In this document: positions 46,405 to 55,714 of the stretch, piece by piece
How positions within the stretch are numbered: the stretch's first letter is position 1
How the letters are laid out: each line of letters begins with the position of its first letter
From: a virus
Direction: 5' to 3' (one strand)
Virus record (IMG/VR): IMGVR_UViG_3300047353_000337
Location: 1 to 64,000 of that record
DNA: 64,000 bases
Program-made: the position numbers and the translations under genes
The notes under the pieces: generated by a model
What the model saw: the letters and a program-made list of their open reading frames with translations, nothing else
Told to the model about the DNA's origin: nothing
The model's database searches: none

Positions 46405-47097
46405 ATGATTGAAGATTCTCTTTCACGAAGAGCCCATGTATGGAAATACTGTGAAGATGTAATACCTACAGAAGCTGAAATTTTTGAAATACTGCAAACT
46501 GCATATCCTCTTGTTACATCTAAACAAAAAGCATATGCATACAAAGCACATATACTAGGACCTAATAAGGCAAGAAGCAGAAAACTTTGGAATATGTGCG
46601 AAGGTAACAAAATTCGAACTGACGAAGAAGAATTTGGCGACAGTGACGAAGCCTATAGATCTAACCCAGGACTTTATCATATATTAAGTGCTCCTTACAC
46701 TATTATATATACTCCTAGAATAGCACCACCAAACCCTTTTCATAAAGGAAACTTTGAAAGAGAAAAATCAAAATGGCAATTAGAAGATCCAACATTTATT
46801 AATACACGTAATAGATCTTCTAACTCCATAGAAGTTGGTATGCTTGCTAAAACAGTAACCGGTGCTGTATTAGACAGAGGATGGGATTCTTCGTATACAG
46901 TTTGTCTTCCTAAAAATATGGAGGACTGGAAAGATTTCCCCTACATAGATTTTTACCCTGACCTTATACAAACTATTGGAAAAGCTGAAAAATATAAATG
47001 GCAGTTCTATCATCCAGAAAGATTAAAAACAGATACTGATGCTCCATTTGAAGATATTTTTAATTTTGTTGATAATAGTCAAAGGAACACAGCATGA
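46405..47097 (+). CDS. Nitroreductase-family flavoprotein
   Basis: A 230-residue protein with the layout of FMN-dependent nitroreductases: an Arg near the start, PTEAEIFEILQTAYPLVTSKQKAYAYKAHIL (substrate and FMN side) and an RSSNSIEVGMLAKTVTGAVLDRG helix. I chose ATG 46405, which has GGAG eight bases upstream, over an in-frame ATG 57 bases earlier inside the radical-SAM gene. It is a paralogue of the 48188 protein. Such enzymes reduce or oxidise small molecules and, in some peptide pathways, oxidise azoline rings. Confidence 0.6.
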   Translation: MIEDSLSRRAHVWKYCEDVIPTEAEIFEILQTAYPLVTSKQKAYAYKAHILGPNKARSRKLWNMCEGNKIRTDEEEFGDSDEAYRSNPGLYHILSAPYTIIYTPRIAPPNPFHKGNFEREKSKWQLEDPTFINTRNRSSNSIEVGMLAKTVTGAVLDRGWDSSYTVCLPKNMEDWKDFPYIDFYPDLIQTIGKAEKYKWQFYHPERLKTDTDAPFEDIFNFVDNSQRNTA

Positions 47098-48167
47098 CAG
47101 CATATGATGCTTGGGATAGAGAATATCAAGAAAACAAACAAGACTATTTAGAAGTGTTTGATCGTTTTATGAGTCAAACAAATTATGAAAATAATGAGGA
47201 CTTTGAAAGTGGTTTTGCTGAACGTGTTGGGCGTAAACATTGTGTTAGTGTAGCAAGTGCTACAGACGCTCTTCATTTTACACTACTAGCACACAACATT
47301 GGTCTAGGCGACGAAGTGCTAGTAACAAATTTTAGTTGGATTTCAAGTTCAGCTTGTGCTAGTATGGTAGGCGCTGTTCCTGTGTTCTGTGACATTGATT
47401 TAGATTCATATCACATTAGTTTAGATAGTGTTAAACGTATGTACAGTGATAAAGTAAAAGCAATAATTTATCCACATCTATTTGGTAACATGACTGATAC
47501 TACAGAGCTACAACAATTTTGTAAAGACAAAGATATATTGTTTATTGAAGATGCCGCACAAAGTTTGGGTAGTAGTTTACATAATATAAAAGCAGGTACT
47601 ATTGGAGATTGTTCAGTATATAGTTTTAACTCAAATAAAGTTATTGCTGGCATCAATGGTGGCGGAGTTGTATTAACAGATAACGAAGATATTGCTCGTC
47701 GCGTAAAAATGATTAGACGCCATGGCAAAGACAAAGACTTTAGTATACTAGGATATAACAGTCGTATGTATGTGTTAAATGCAGAAATTATTAATTTAAG
47801 ATTAAGACATACTGAACGTAATCAAGAACGCAGACAACAAATAGCACAAGAATACAATACAGCATTTAGTAATTTACCTGTGGTAACACAAACAATGTCA
47901 AATGGGCTTAACCATAACTACCACAAATATGTAGTCCGTTTCAAAGACAAAGACACAAGGAAACGTGTAAAAACTGCTCTAAGTGCCAGTATACACTACG
48001 AAACACCTTTAAGTGCTAATAGTATGTACGATAGTATAGAACACAGGAGAGACGATTGTATGCAATCTAAAACGGCATCTGATACTGTTTTGTCGTTGCC
48101 CATTCATGCTTGGCTTACTGAGGATGAAGTAATAAGTATTATTAACAATGTAAAAAATGCTTTATAG
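47094..48167 (+). CDS. DegT/DnrJ/EryC1-type sugar aminotransferase
   Basis: A 357-residue PLP enzyme of the family that transfers an amino group to nucleotide-linked keto-sugars. Visible are SVASATDALHFTLLAHNIG (cofactor phosphate site), FIEDAAQSLGS, and the PLP Lys182 in SFNSNKVIAGINGGGVV. The C-terminal domain contains RHGKDKDFSILGYNSRM. Length is within the family range (about 370). The start overlaps the stop of the nitroreductase gene (ATGA). Taken with the transferases it suggests an amino sugar. Confidence 0.9.
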   Translation: MTAYDAWDREYQENKQDYLEVFDRFMSQTNYENNEDFESGFAERVGRKHCVSVASATDALHFTLLAHNIGLGDEVLVTNFSWISSSACASMVGAVPVFCDIDLDSYHISLDSVKRMYSDKVKAIIYPHLFGNMTDTTELQQFCKDKDILFIEDAAQSLGSSLHNIKAGTIGDCSVYSFNSNKVIAGINGGGVVLTDNEDIARRVKMIRRHGKDKDFSILGYNSRMYVLNAEIINLRLRHTERNQERRQQIAQEYNTAFSNLPVVTQTMSNGLNHNYHKYVVRFKDKDTRKRVKTALSASIHYETPLSANSMYDSIEHRRDDCMQSKTASDTVLSLPIHAWLTEDEVISIINNVKNAL

Positions 48168-48187
48168 ATTGAAATTAAGGAATCAAC

Positions 48188-48946
48188 GTGTCAAAAATAT
48201 ACGAACTTTTTAAAAAACGCAGACAAATAAGATGGGCATGGGATCAAGAACGTATTCCTAGTAAGGAACTTATCCACAGTCTTATTGAAACAACTTTTGA
48301 TGTGGCTCCTTCTAAGCAAAATTTATTTCCATTTAAGATTCATATTATTGGTCCTAAAAATAACAAAGATAATCACATAGTAGGCAAAATTTGTGCTTTA
48401 TTTAAAAATGGATCAGTAAATCAATGGCAGATGGAAGAAGCGCCTCATCCAAATCACAAAGCACCTTGGGTGCTGATATTTGAATTGCGGAAGTGTGAAC
48501 CAAATGATTTTATAGTAAAACACGGAACGAAATACAAAGGCGGAGAAAAAAGATTTACACAAATAGATGAACGATTTCGCGGACCTACCAATAGTAAACT
48601 TGCCTGTATCGAAGTTGGCATGTTTTTAAAGATACTTGCTGGTCAGTGTTTAGAAAATGACTTACAGATCAGTTATATAAAATCATTCCCAGAATGGAGC
48701 TGGAAAGGTATAAGAAATGAATATCATAAAGACACTAACAAAGGTTCTGGTATAGATTGGAGTGCTTTACCTTATATAAAAGAAATGCCTATTATTGTAG
48801 CACAGATTGGCTATAAAGCAAACATTGCAGATATGCTTGCTACAAACATTGATAATCCAAACGTGCCTCTTCTTGAAAGAGGAGCAGAAACAAAACCTGC
48901 TTTAGAAGATATTATCAAATATCATTTAGAAGAAACTGACGAATAA
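48188..48946 (+). CDS. Nitroreductase-family flavoprotein, second copy
   Basis: A 252-residue protein. It opens with a typical nitroreductase N-terminus, KKRRQIRWAWDQERIPSKEL, then FDVAPSKQNLFPFKIHIIGP and SKLACIEVGMFLKILAGQCLEN. The GTG start has AAGGA upstream. It resembles the 46405 protein in order and length but is diverged; the two flank the aminotransferase. The dimer should bind FMN. The substrate is unknown. Confidence 0.65.
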   Translation: MSKIYELFKKRRQIRWAWDQERIPSKELIHSLIETTFDVAPSKQNLFPFKIHIIGPKNNKDNHIVGKICALFKNGSVNQWQMEEAPHPNHKAPWVLIFELRKCEPNDFIVKHGTKYKGGEKRFTQIDERFRGPTNSKLACIEVGMFLKILAGQCLENDLQISYIKSFPEWSWKGIRNEYHKDTNKGSGIDWSALPYIKEMPIIVAQIGYKANIADMLATNIDNPNVPLLERGAETKPALEDIIKYHLEETDE

Positions 48947-48947
48947 T

Positions 48948-49781
48948 ATGATAACACTTGAAGAATTAAAAGGATCAGAATATAGAACAGTAGACTTTTA
49001 CTTGTCAAAGTCTTGCAACAAGTCTTGTCATTATTGTACTGCGTGGACTTTAGAAATGCGATACCTACACACAGATATGGATCTAGTTCGTACTATTCTA
49101 AAGGGACTTGCTCCTTACAAAACACGTATCTGTTTATTAGGCGGCGAACCCGGACTTATTAAAAACTTAGATGAGATTATAGCAGAAATTAAAAAATATC
49201 CTAATCTAATTCCACAAGTATTATCTAATAGTTTAGTACGTAAGTTTTATCCACACATACTTGAAGATCCTGAAGTCATCTATATTGAACACTTAATATT
49301 AGACTTTTACGAAGATAAAATTGAAAAACTAGGAAACTATGATTGGTTTAAACCTAACGACTTAAACAACTATAATCTTATTATTGAAACACCTGGTTAT
49401 TTTGCATATAGAGACAAGCACGATATAAGTCATATTGATCATAAAAATACAGAATTTAAAGAATATAATTCACGTTCGCCTGATTTCTTTAGTGATCACG
49501 AACTTGTACAAGCACCTGAATTAGAAAGACGTATTTGTGCTAAGTTTCCTCAAGTACCTGTGTTTGATTTTGAAATACAAAAGATTAGACATTGTAGTAG
49601 AAAAGCAATTAACGGATCACGTGAGTTTGATATTACAGTAGAAAATATTACTAAAATGATGGAACATGACTTATTCCAGTTTGAAAAATATTGTACAGTG
49701 TGTATGGATATTATTCCGCCTCGACCTAAAGTACGTAGGCAGGCAATACTAGAAAAAATAGCATTAGAGGAAATAAAATGA
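48948..49781 (+). CDS. Radical SAM protein with C-terminal cysteine cluster
   Basis: A 277-residue radical-SAM enzyme with Cys23, Cys27 and Cys30 (CNKSCHYC) and a GGEPGLIKNLDEII motif near 65. The C-terminal 90 residues carry further cysteines (RRICAKF, RHCSRKA, YCTVC) that could hold an auxiliary cluster, as in SPASM proteins. It follows the nitroreductase after 1 base and overlaps the carbamoyltransferase by ATGA. Confidence 0.8.
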   Translation: MITLEELKGSEYRTVDFYLSKSCNKSCHYCTAWTLEMRYLHTDMDLVRTILKGLAPYKTRICLLGGEPGLIKNLDEIIAEIKKYPNLIPQVLSNSLVRKFYPHILEDPEVIYIEHLILDFYEDKIEKLGNYDWFKPNDLNNYNLIIETPGYFAYRDKHDISHIDHKNTEFKEYNSRSPDFFSDHELVQAPELERRICAKFPQVPVFDFEIQKIRHCSRKAINGSREFDITVENITKMMEHDLFQFEKYCTVCMDIIPPRPKVRRQAILEKIALEEIK

Positions 49782-51241
49782 AACTATTTTCTGTAGCACT
49801 TAATATGCACGACCATAATACGTATAACGGAAAGACGCATTTACAAGTTGAAAGACATACTCGTAGAAAGCATAACTTGAACACAGATCCGCATGACGGC
49901 AAACCTAGTAGAGAATTCTTTGAACAGTATGTAAAAACAGAAGATGAAACATTATGCTTTACAGTTTCTAATCTTGGACAAGAGTTTGTAATTGATCTTA
50001 TTGAAGAAAAGTTTGGTACAAAAGAATTTTTAGATTTTAAACCTACTAACTTATGGGACTACCATCAAGGGCAAGACTTTTATTATATTGACCATCATCA
50101 AAGTCATGCCGCATACGCTTTTTTAAGTTCTAAGTACGAACAGTCAGACATACTTGCTATTGACGGTAAAGGTTGGAAATTTAATTGCGTGTTTATCGAC
50201 AAGCACGGACATATACACGACTTATCAGATAAACTATCAATTGGCGGATTGTGGAACAGACTATCACAAGACTTAGGATTTGGTTACTTAGGTGCCGGTA
50301 AAGTTATGGGTCTAGCAGGTTACGGTCAGTACGATTATCAAATACATGCTTTAATTGATTATTATATGAACAATGACTTTACACTACCAGAATGGTCAAA
50401 GAAAGTTTTAGATAGACATTTAAAAGAAGATGTTGCTTATACACTACAATGGGTAACTGAAGACTTAATCAAAAAATATGTGTATCCTTTAAAAACTTGT
50501 GACAACTTATGTGTAGCAGGAGGTGTTGCATATAACGGTTATGTAAATGAAATGTTTACTAAACATTATACTAATGTACATATTCCGCCAGCAGTTGGTG
50601 ATGAAGGACAAGCACTTGGCACATATATGCATGCCGATTATGTACTAAACAAAAATATACACTTACCTAAAACAGCATCAGGTAAACATTTTGATTATGT
50701 GCTATCTGATAATTTTATTGATTTGGATATAAAGAAAGTTGCACAAGATATTGCAAACGGAAAAATTGTTGGATGGTTCCAAGGGTTATCTGAAAGCGGT
50801 AACAGAGCATTAGGAAATCGTAGTATACTTGCTGATCCTCGGAACCCTAACATAAAAAATATTATTAATACTACTATTAAAAAGCGTGAAGACTTTAGAC
50901 CGTTTGCTCCAAGTGTGTTAGAAGAATATTACCAAGAATATTTTGATACTAATCAACCAAGTCCGTACATGAGTAGGATTATGCCAGTAAAATCAGATAA
51001 GATTCCAGGTGTAACACATGTAGACAATACAGCAAGAATACAAACAGTTAATCGAACACAAAACGAAAAGTTTTATGATCTTATTAATGAGTTTTATAAA
51101 ATTACTGGAATACCAATGTTACTGAATACTAGCTTTAACTGCCAAGAACCTATTGTAGAAAACCCATACGAAGCATATGAAACTTACGAAGAAACTGCAA
51201 TTGATATACTTGTAATAGATAATAAGATGGTTAGCAAATGA
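49778..51241 (+). CDS. NodU/CmcH-type carbamoyltransferase
   Basis: A 487-residue O-carbamoyltransferase. The N-terminal Kae1-like domain carries DHHQSHAAYAF (His106, His107, His110; iron and carbamoyl-AMP site), DILAIDGKGW and GKVMGLAGYGQ, then NLCVAGGVAYNGYVNE. The C-terminal domain has the family signature GNRALGNRSILADPRN and DFRPFAPSVL. The enzyme makes carbamoyl-adenylate from carbamoyl phosphate and ATP and transfers it to a hydroxyl of a sugar or natural product. Slightly shorter than many homologues (550-600), but all motifs are there. Confidence 0.93.
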   Translation: MKLFSVALNMHDHNTYNGKTHLQVERHTRRKHNLNTDPHDGKPSREFFEQYVKTEDETLCFTVSNLGQEFVIDLIEEKFGTKEFLDFKPTNLWDYHQGQDFYYIDHHQSHAAYAFLSSKYEQSDILAIDGKGWKFNCVFIDKHGHIHDLSDKLSIGGLWNRLSQDLGFGYLGAGKVMGLAGYGQYDYQIHALIDYYMNNDFTLPEWSKKVLDRHLKEDVAYTLQWVTEDLIKKYVYPLKTCDNLCVAGGVAYNGYVNEMFTKHYTNVHIPPAVGDEGQALGTYMHADYVLNKNIHLPKTASGKHFDYVLSDNFIDLDIKKVAQDIANGKIVGWFQGLSESGNRALGNRSILADPRNPNIKNIINTTIKKREDFRPFAPSVLEEYYQEYFDTNQPSPYMSRIMPVKSDKIPGVTHVDNTARIQTVNRTQNEKFYDLINEFYKITGIPMLLNTSFNCQEPIVENPYEAYETYEETAIDILVIDNKMVSK

Positions 51242-51822
51242 TAGATTTACAACTATTTAAAAATATTATGGCTGAAGCTAGGAACAATTCAACGTTACTA
51301 GATTCTTATAGCCCAAATCAATTTAAAGCAAAAGAAAAAATAGTAGACAATGTTAATCAATTTGTAGATACTAACAGTGAAATTGTAATTTTAGGTGGAT
51401 GGTACGGCAGTATATTAGTTCCGTTTTTTAAACATGTAAAAAGAATTACAATAATTGATTTAGATGATACTGCTATAAGTATATCTAAAAACAGGTTGTT
51501 TAGTCATTATAACAATATTGATTATATAGCAAGTGATGTGTTTGACAAAAAAAGACACGGAAGAATTATGAACGCTGATCTTATAATTAATCCTTCTTGC
51601 GAACACATGCCTTCTATGAAAACGTTAGATGCATTAAAAACATCTAAAGCATATTTTGCATTCACTTCAAACAACATGTACGATATTGAAGGACATACTA
51701 ACTGTGTAAGTAGTATTCAAGAATTTAAAGATCAACTGCCAGATAATGCAACCGTGACAGTTGAAGACGAAATAAAAGATTCACGTGGCATTAGGTATTT
51801 AATAGTAGGTAAATTATGTTAG
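51238..51822 (+). CDS. SAM-dependent methyltransferase-like protein
   Basis: A 194-residue class I methyltransferase-like protein. Motif I appears as EIVILGGWYGS (glycine loop), motif II as ITIIDLDDTAISISK, then an acidic IASDVFD and DLIINPSCEHMPS at the motif IV position. It overlaps its neighbours by ATG-type junctions. The glycine loop is atypical, so a non-methylating relative is possible. Confidence 0.6.
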   Translation: MIDLQLFKNIMAEARNNSTLLDSYSPNQFKAKEKIVDNVNQFVDTNSEIVILGGWYGSILVPFFKHVKRITIIDLDDTAISISKNRLFSHYNNIDYIASDVFDKKRHGRIMNADLIINPSCEHMPSMKTLDALKTSKAYFAFTSNNMYDIEGHTNCVSSIQEFKDQLPDNATVTVEDEIKDSRGIRYLIVGKLC

Positions 51823-52445
51823 ACTTATATCAAAATCTTACAGCATACGGTACAGTGTATGAAACTAGATACACAATGTCTAATGTAGACAAGTTTGTTG
51901 ATTGGACAGAAGAAAATTTTGACTATGTAAGATATAATCCTCGTAAAGAAATTGATAGATGGGGACTAAGTATTACAAGTCTTGATGGCGGATTAAGTGG
52001 TACACCAGACTTAGATAGTCTTCCAAATTATAATAAAGAAAATAACACACAATATTACGAACAACATTTTAAAACACCTACTCCTGTTTATGATTTTCCT
52101 AGTGTTAAAGAGGTTCTTGATCCTATTAAAGATTATATATGTAGAACGCATGTATTAAAACTAAACAGCGGCGGATATTTTCCTCCTCACAGAGATTTTA
52201 CAAGAGACATTTTTAAAACATATAGACTTATTATTCCTTTACGTAATATTGAACCACCTTGTTTTAATTTTGTTATAGAAGATAAAATACAAAACTTTAA
52301 AAACGGTGTTGTATATTTTGTAGATACTGCTAAGATGCATTATCTTTTTAATGCTAGTCAAAACCCTAGCTATATGATTGTTGTAAATGTAATCATAAAC
52401 AAAGAAACAGTGGAGTTTGTTACAAACAATTTTTTATATCCATGA
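51816..52445 (+). CDS. 2OG-Fe(II) oxygenase-like protein (aspartyl hydroxylase-like)
   Basis: A 209-residue protein with a cupin-type iron site: His125 and Asp127 (PPHRDF), and His175 (DTAKMHYLFN). Segments RLIIPLRNIEPPCFNFVIE and YMIVVNVIIN fit the aspartyl/asparaginyl beta-hydroxylase-like branch, which hydroxylates side chains of peptides or small molecules. It is one of six such proteins in the cluster. It is coupled to the methyltransferase gene. Confidence 0.65.
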   Translation: MLDLYQNLTAYGTVYETRYTMSNVDKFVDWTEENFDYVRYNPRKEIDRWGLSITSLDGGLSGTPDLDSLPNYNKENNTQYYEQHFKTPTPVYDFPSVKEVLDPIKDYICRTHVLKLNSGGYFPPHRDFTRDIFKTYRLIIPLRNIEPPCFNFVIEDKIQNFKNGVVYFVDTAKMHYLFNASQNPSYMIVVNVIINKETVEFVTNNFLYP

Positions 52446-52999
52446 GAATAGAAGTAATACAAGATAAACATTTAGAAATGTTACAAGAATTTTGTAACAA
52501 CTGTAAAGAATTAGGTTATGTAAACAATTCTAGTTTTGAACAAATGAGGCTCCTTTGGTGTAAGGAGAACGGAGAGTACTGGTGTGCTATTAAACAAGGA
52601 AAAATAGTAGCAGTAGCAGGATGCCATACTTTACCTGAAGTTAGTGATTCTGCCTACAGAATTTTATTTAGAGGTTGTGAACTTCCAAAATCAGATAATT
52701 TTAAAGGACTTGGAAAAGCACAGTGGAACAGTATTACGTTTAGAGATTTTGTTCCACAGTTTATTAAATATCTTCCAAATAGCCTTTTATACATTACTAC
52801 AAATATTAATAACGACCATAGTAACGGTAGATCATCAAGGAATCATCGTACAATGACTTTAATGTCTAAGCAAGGCATATTAGACAACTGCGGAGACATG
52901 TTCTTAAACAACACTAACCAAACACTATGGCGGTTAAATACTAGTGAATACCTAAGACGTAGAGAAAGGATAGGTAATGAGTACGTGGCTAAATCCTAA
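52442..52999 (+). CDS. Possible GNAT-type acetyltransferase
   Basis: A 185-residue protein with GNAT-like order: an N-terminal strand and helix (RIEVIQDKHLEMLQEF), then EYWCAIKQGKIVAVAGCHTLP, the usual central strands, and a C-terminal region in place of the acetyl-CoA loop (SNGRSSRNHRTMTLMSKQG). The classical Q/RxxGxG/A loop is not clear. Function is therefore uncertain. It overlaps both neighbours. Confidence 0.45.
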   Translation: MRIEVIQDKHLEMLQEFCNNCKELGYVNNSSFEQMRLLWCKENGEYWCAIKQGKIVAVAGCHTLPEVSDSAYRILFRGCELPKSDNFKGLGKAQWNSITFRDFVPQFIKYLPNSLLYITTNINNDHSNGRSSRNHRTMTLMSKQGILDNCGDMFLNNTNQTLWRLNTSEYLRRRERIGNEYVAKS

Positions 53000-53240
53000 A
53001 CATTTAAATGAAGCAAAAACAAAAGCTGGCAAACCTACAGCAGGTTATTGGTGGCATTTTGGTTTGGCAATAAAAGAATTCTTTTTCCTATTACTAGTTT
53101 GTATAGGAAGTTTAATTCATGCAGTTTTTCCTTGGGTACTTGATTTTAAATTATTAGAATGGAGAATCAATAGATTAAAAAAACTTAAGAAACAACTGCC
53201 TGATGACCCCCAACTACAAAAGGTACATTTTGATGACTAA
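52977..53240 (+). CDS. Small membrane-associated protein
   Basis: An 87-residue protein with one hydrophobic segment (about 33-53, EFFFLLLVCIGSLIHAVFP) after a Trp/His-rich start (YWWHFGLAIK), and a basic C-terminus (LKKLKKQL). The YWxHF ... LIHA ... P pattern recalls small proteins of the DUF6356 type, though I cannot confirm this. It is the only probable membrane protein in the accessory block, so it could place the pathway at the inner membrane. Confidence 0.5.
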   Translation: MSTWLNPKHLNEAKTKAGKPTAGYWWHFGLAIKEFFFLLLVCIGSLIHAVFPWVLDFKLLEWRINRLKKLKKQLPDDPQLQKVHFDD

Positions 53241-54069
53241 CGTATTAGACTTAATAGCATATAAAAACGGTGAATATAAACCACTAGGAGAAATTGGACC
53301 AAGTATACTCGACTTTGGGTTTATTCATTGTGATGCTACATATGATGTAATGCCAGTTTATAACGGTAAAGCATTTTGTTACGAAAGACACTTAGAAAGA
53401 TTTAAGAATAGTGCAGAACGTTACGGGCTTACTATTCCAGACGTTGATCCTCTAGAGATTATTAAAGAACTTGCAAAGCGTAATCCAATTGATAATGCAT
53501 TTGTATGGTTTTTAATCTGGAGAGGATTCCCGCCTAGTGGTAATCCAAGAGACTTAGAAAATTGTCCTGTAAACTTTGCTATGTATATCAAACCAAGTTA
53601 TCCTATAGCAAGTACACCATTAGTAAGACTTTACTTAGATAAGAAAACTAATAGAGTTAATGATGACTATTACGGACAAGAATATAAAAATATGGCTTGG
53701 ATAGACTTAACAATGAGTCAACGCAACACACCAGCAGGCTATGATACAACTGTGCTTGTTGATATAGATGGCCATGTAACAGAAGGACCGGGATTTAATG
53801 TGGGTATTGTTAAAGATGGTGCAATCTATACAGCAGATAAAAATGTTTTAAAAGGCATTACTATGAGCGTAGTTGAAGATATTGCTAACGAAAATAATAT
53901 TTCTTTTAAACGTATGCCAATTACACAAGAAATGTTCATGTCAGCAGACGAGACTTTTATTACAAGTTCAAGCGGTGGAGTAACGCCTACTACTGTAACT
54001 GGAGACGTTACACATTTACTAGTATCAAAATATAAAGATAAAAAAGAACAGTATGCTACAGAACTGTGA
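53233..54069 (+). CDS. Fold-type IV PLP aminotransferase/lyase
   Basis: A 278-residue member of the branched-chain/D-amino-acid aminotransferase and aminodeoxychorismate lyase family. PLP Lys152 lies in EYKNMAWI, followed by AGYDTTVLVDIDGHVTEGPGFN, VLKGITM and ITSSSGGVTPTT, which bind cofactor phosphate. I chose ATG 53233 over an in-frame ATG 30 bases upstream, because it overlaps the previous stop closely and restores the usual N-terminus. Transaminase and lyase cannot be told apart by eye. Confidence 0.85.
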   Translation: MTNVLDLIAYKNGEYKPLGEIGPSILDFGFIHCDATYDVMPVYNGKAFCYERHLERFKNSAERYGLTIPDVDPLEIIKELAKRNPIDNAFVWFLIWRGFPPSGNPRDLENCPVNFAMYIKPSYPIASTPLVRLYLDKKTNRVNDDYYGQEYKNMAWIDLTMSQRNTPAGYDTTVLVDIDGHVTEGPGFNVGIVKDGAIYTADKNVLKGITMSVVEDIANENNISFKRMPITQEMFMSADETFITSSSGGVTPTTVTGDVTHLLVSKYKDKKEQYATEL

Positions 54070-54574
54070 TCCTTATTATAGAACCATTCCTTATGCAATA
54101 GGCAATTCTACAAAGCAAGAGCTTTTAGATATAGCTCTTACTCCTGATGCATTTATAGATATAAGTTATAAAATAAGTTTCTTTAAATTACCTAGTACTA
54201 TACAAAAATTTAACACAACTGGTTTAGACTGTGTATGTCAAATATTAAAAGTATCAGAGTCAGGTAGTAAAATACACAAGGATAAAAATCGTTATAACGA
54301 ATACGAAAATATATACATGCCACGTCAAACTGTAATTAGTTTTCCATTAACAGAAAATTGTGGAGAAACATGGTTTTATAATGACAAAGAAGAAAATGTT
54401 GCAAAGATAAATTATGACGGCTATGGTGCAGTGTTAAATACTGGTGAACACTTTCATAATGTTTACTTCACAGAAGACGATAATACTAGAATTGTTTTCC
54501 AGTTATGCTTTGAAGAAACATATAATGAAGTATGTACTTTGTACGAAGAGCATTTGAAAGGATTTGTGCTATGA
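54053..54574 (+). CDS. 2OG oxygenase/cupin-like protein
   Basis: A 173-residue protein with His75 and Asp77 (SKIHKDKNR) and a distal His133/His135 (NTGEHFHNVYF), the spacing of a facial triad in a cupin fold. Strand segments QTVISFPLTENCGETWFYN and TRIVFQLCF agree. The family is not recognised beyond that. It overlaps both neighbours. Confidence 0.55.
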   Translation: MLQNCDPYYRTIPYAIGNSTKQELLDIALTPDAFIDISYKISFFKLPSTIQKFNTTGLDCVCQILKVSESGSKIHKDKNRYNEYENIYMPRQTVISFPLTENCGETWFYNDKEENVAKINYDGYGAVLNTGEHFHNVYFTEDDNTRIVFQLCFEETYNEVCTLYEEHLKGFVL

Positions 54575-55146
54575 ACAACGATTATATTTTAACATTACCT
54601 AGTCTTTTAGATGAAGATTATATGAAAAAAATAGGTAAAGAAACTTTAACAGAAGAATGGTTAAGCATAGGTGATGTACAAGCACTCCGTAAATTTACAG
54701 ATACAGTTACTATAGATGTTGAATCAGATCCGTATTTAAAAAGTATAAGAGACACATATCCTAAATTAGAATCTTATATAAAGTTATTAAAAATGGATAA
54801 AGGACAATGGCCTACTCATGTTGATACACAACGTAGTTGTGCAATAAATATTCCTATTCAAAATTGTGATGAAACTAAAGTCACACAAATGGGTAAAAAA
54901 GGAAAACTAGTAAAGAGTATTGTAACAACTTTTGGTGATGTAGAAGCTGAATGGCATTCACATCAGTATGTACAATATGTAGCTGACGCTGTAGTAGATT
55001 TTGAATTTGCATTACAAGGGCCAACTTTATTTAACACTAAGATTCCGCATGGCGTTATTAATTACACAGATACTCAAAGAGTTATAGCTACATGGTCATA
55101 TGATGACGATTTTGATAATGCAAAAAAGGATTTCCTTAATGGATAA
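54571..55146 (+). CDS. 2OG oxygenase-like protein
   Basis: A 191-residue protein with His83 and Asp85 (PTHVDTQRS) and distal His160 (KIPHGVIN), then RVIATWSYDDDF in place of the 2OG-binding strand. I chose ATG 54571, which overlaps the preceding stop, over a start 39 bases earlier. It is of the cupin oxygenase type that hydroxylates amino acids or sugars. Substrate unknown. Confidence 0.6.
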   Translation: MNNDYILTLPSLLDEDYMKKIGKETLTEEWLSIGDVQALRKFTDTVTIDVESDPYLKSIRDTYPKLESYIKLLKMDKGQWPTHVDTQRSCAINIPIQNCDETKVTQMGKKGKLVKSIVTTFGDVEAEWHSHQYVQYVADAVVDFEFALQGPTLFNTKIPHGVINYTDTQRVIATWSYDDDFDNAKKDFLNG

Positions 55147-55714
55147 TAAAAAGTGGGACGAAGTCTACACAAGTAAAAACATTGCTTGGGGTAAGTCTAC
55201 TAGTACCTTCTTAAAAGAAGTAATACATATGTTTCCGGAAAAAGGCAAAGTTCTTGACTTAGGTTGTGGTGAAGGCAGAAATCTACAGTATCTTATTAAT
55301 AAAGGATATAATGCTGTAGGGTATGAATTTTCAAATGTAGCAATTTCTCAAGCAGTAACTAAAAATATAAAACATAAAGATCTTATACAAGAAGAATGGA
55401 ATATAGGTAAATTTGATGTAGTTATAGATTTTGGCTTTTATCATTTTTATCCAACAGATAAACAAAACGAATATTTTAAAAAGTTAGATAGTGTATTAAA
55501 CACTGGCGGAATTTATATAAATGAATCTGCTAGACTAGTGGGAGATCCTTGGACAGGCGAAGATAATCCTTTAGGTTATAAACCCCCTCAGCTTCAGCGA
55601 TCTGACTTTGATATTTTTGATAATTATAATAGAGTAGTTCTTAATAAAGGAGAATTGCCTGCTCACGGAGATTGGAAAACATATCTTTGTTGGCAAGCCG
55701 TATATAAAAAATGA
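55139..55714 (+). CDS. Class I SAM-dependent methyltransferase
   Basis: A 191-residue methyltransferase with motif I KVLDLGCGEGRNLQYL, motif II NAVGYEFSNVAISQA, KFDVVIDFGFYHFYP at motif IV and LNTGGIYINES at motif VI. It resembles the TehB/UbiE-like small-molecule group. I chose ATG 55139, within the end of the previous gene, over an in-frame ATG 39 bases upstream. All SAM-binding motifs are intact. Confidence 0.88.
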   Translation: MDNKKWDEVYTSKNIAWGKSTSTFLKEVIHMFPEKGKVLDLGCGEGRNLQYLINKGYNAVGYEFSNVAISQAVTKNIKHKDLIQEEWNIGKFDVVIDFGFYHFYPTDKQNEYFKKLDSVLNTGGIYINESARLVGDPWTGEDNPLGYKPPQLQRSDFDIFDNYNRVVLNKGELPAHGDWKTYLCWQAVYKK

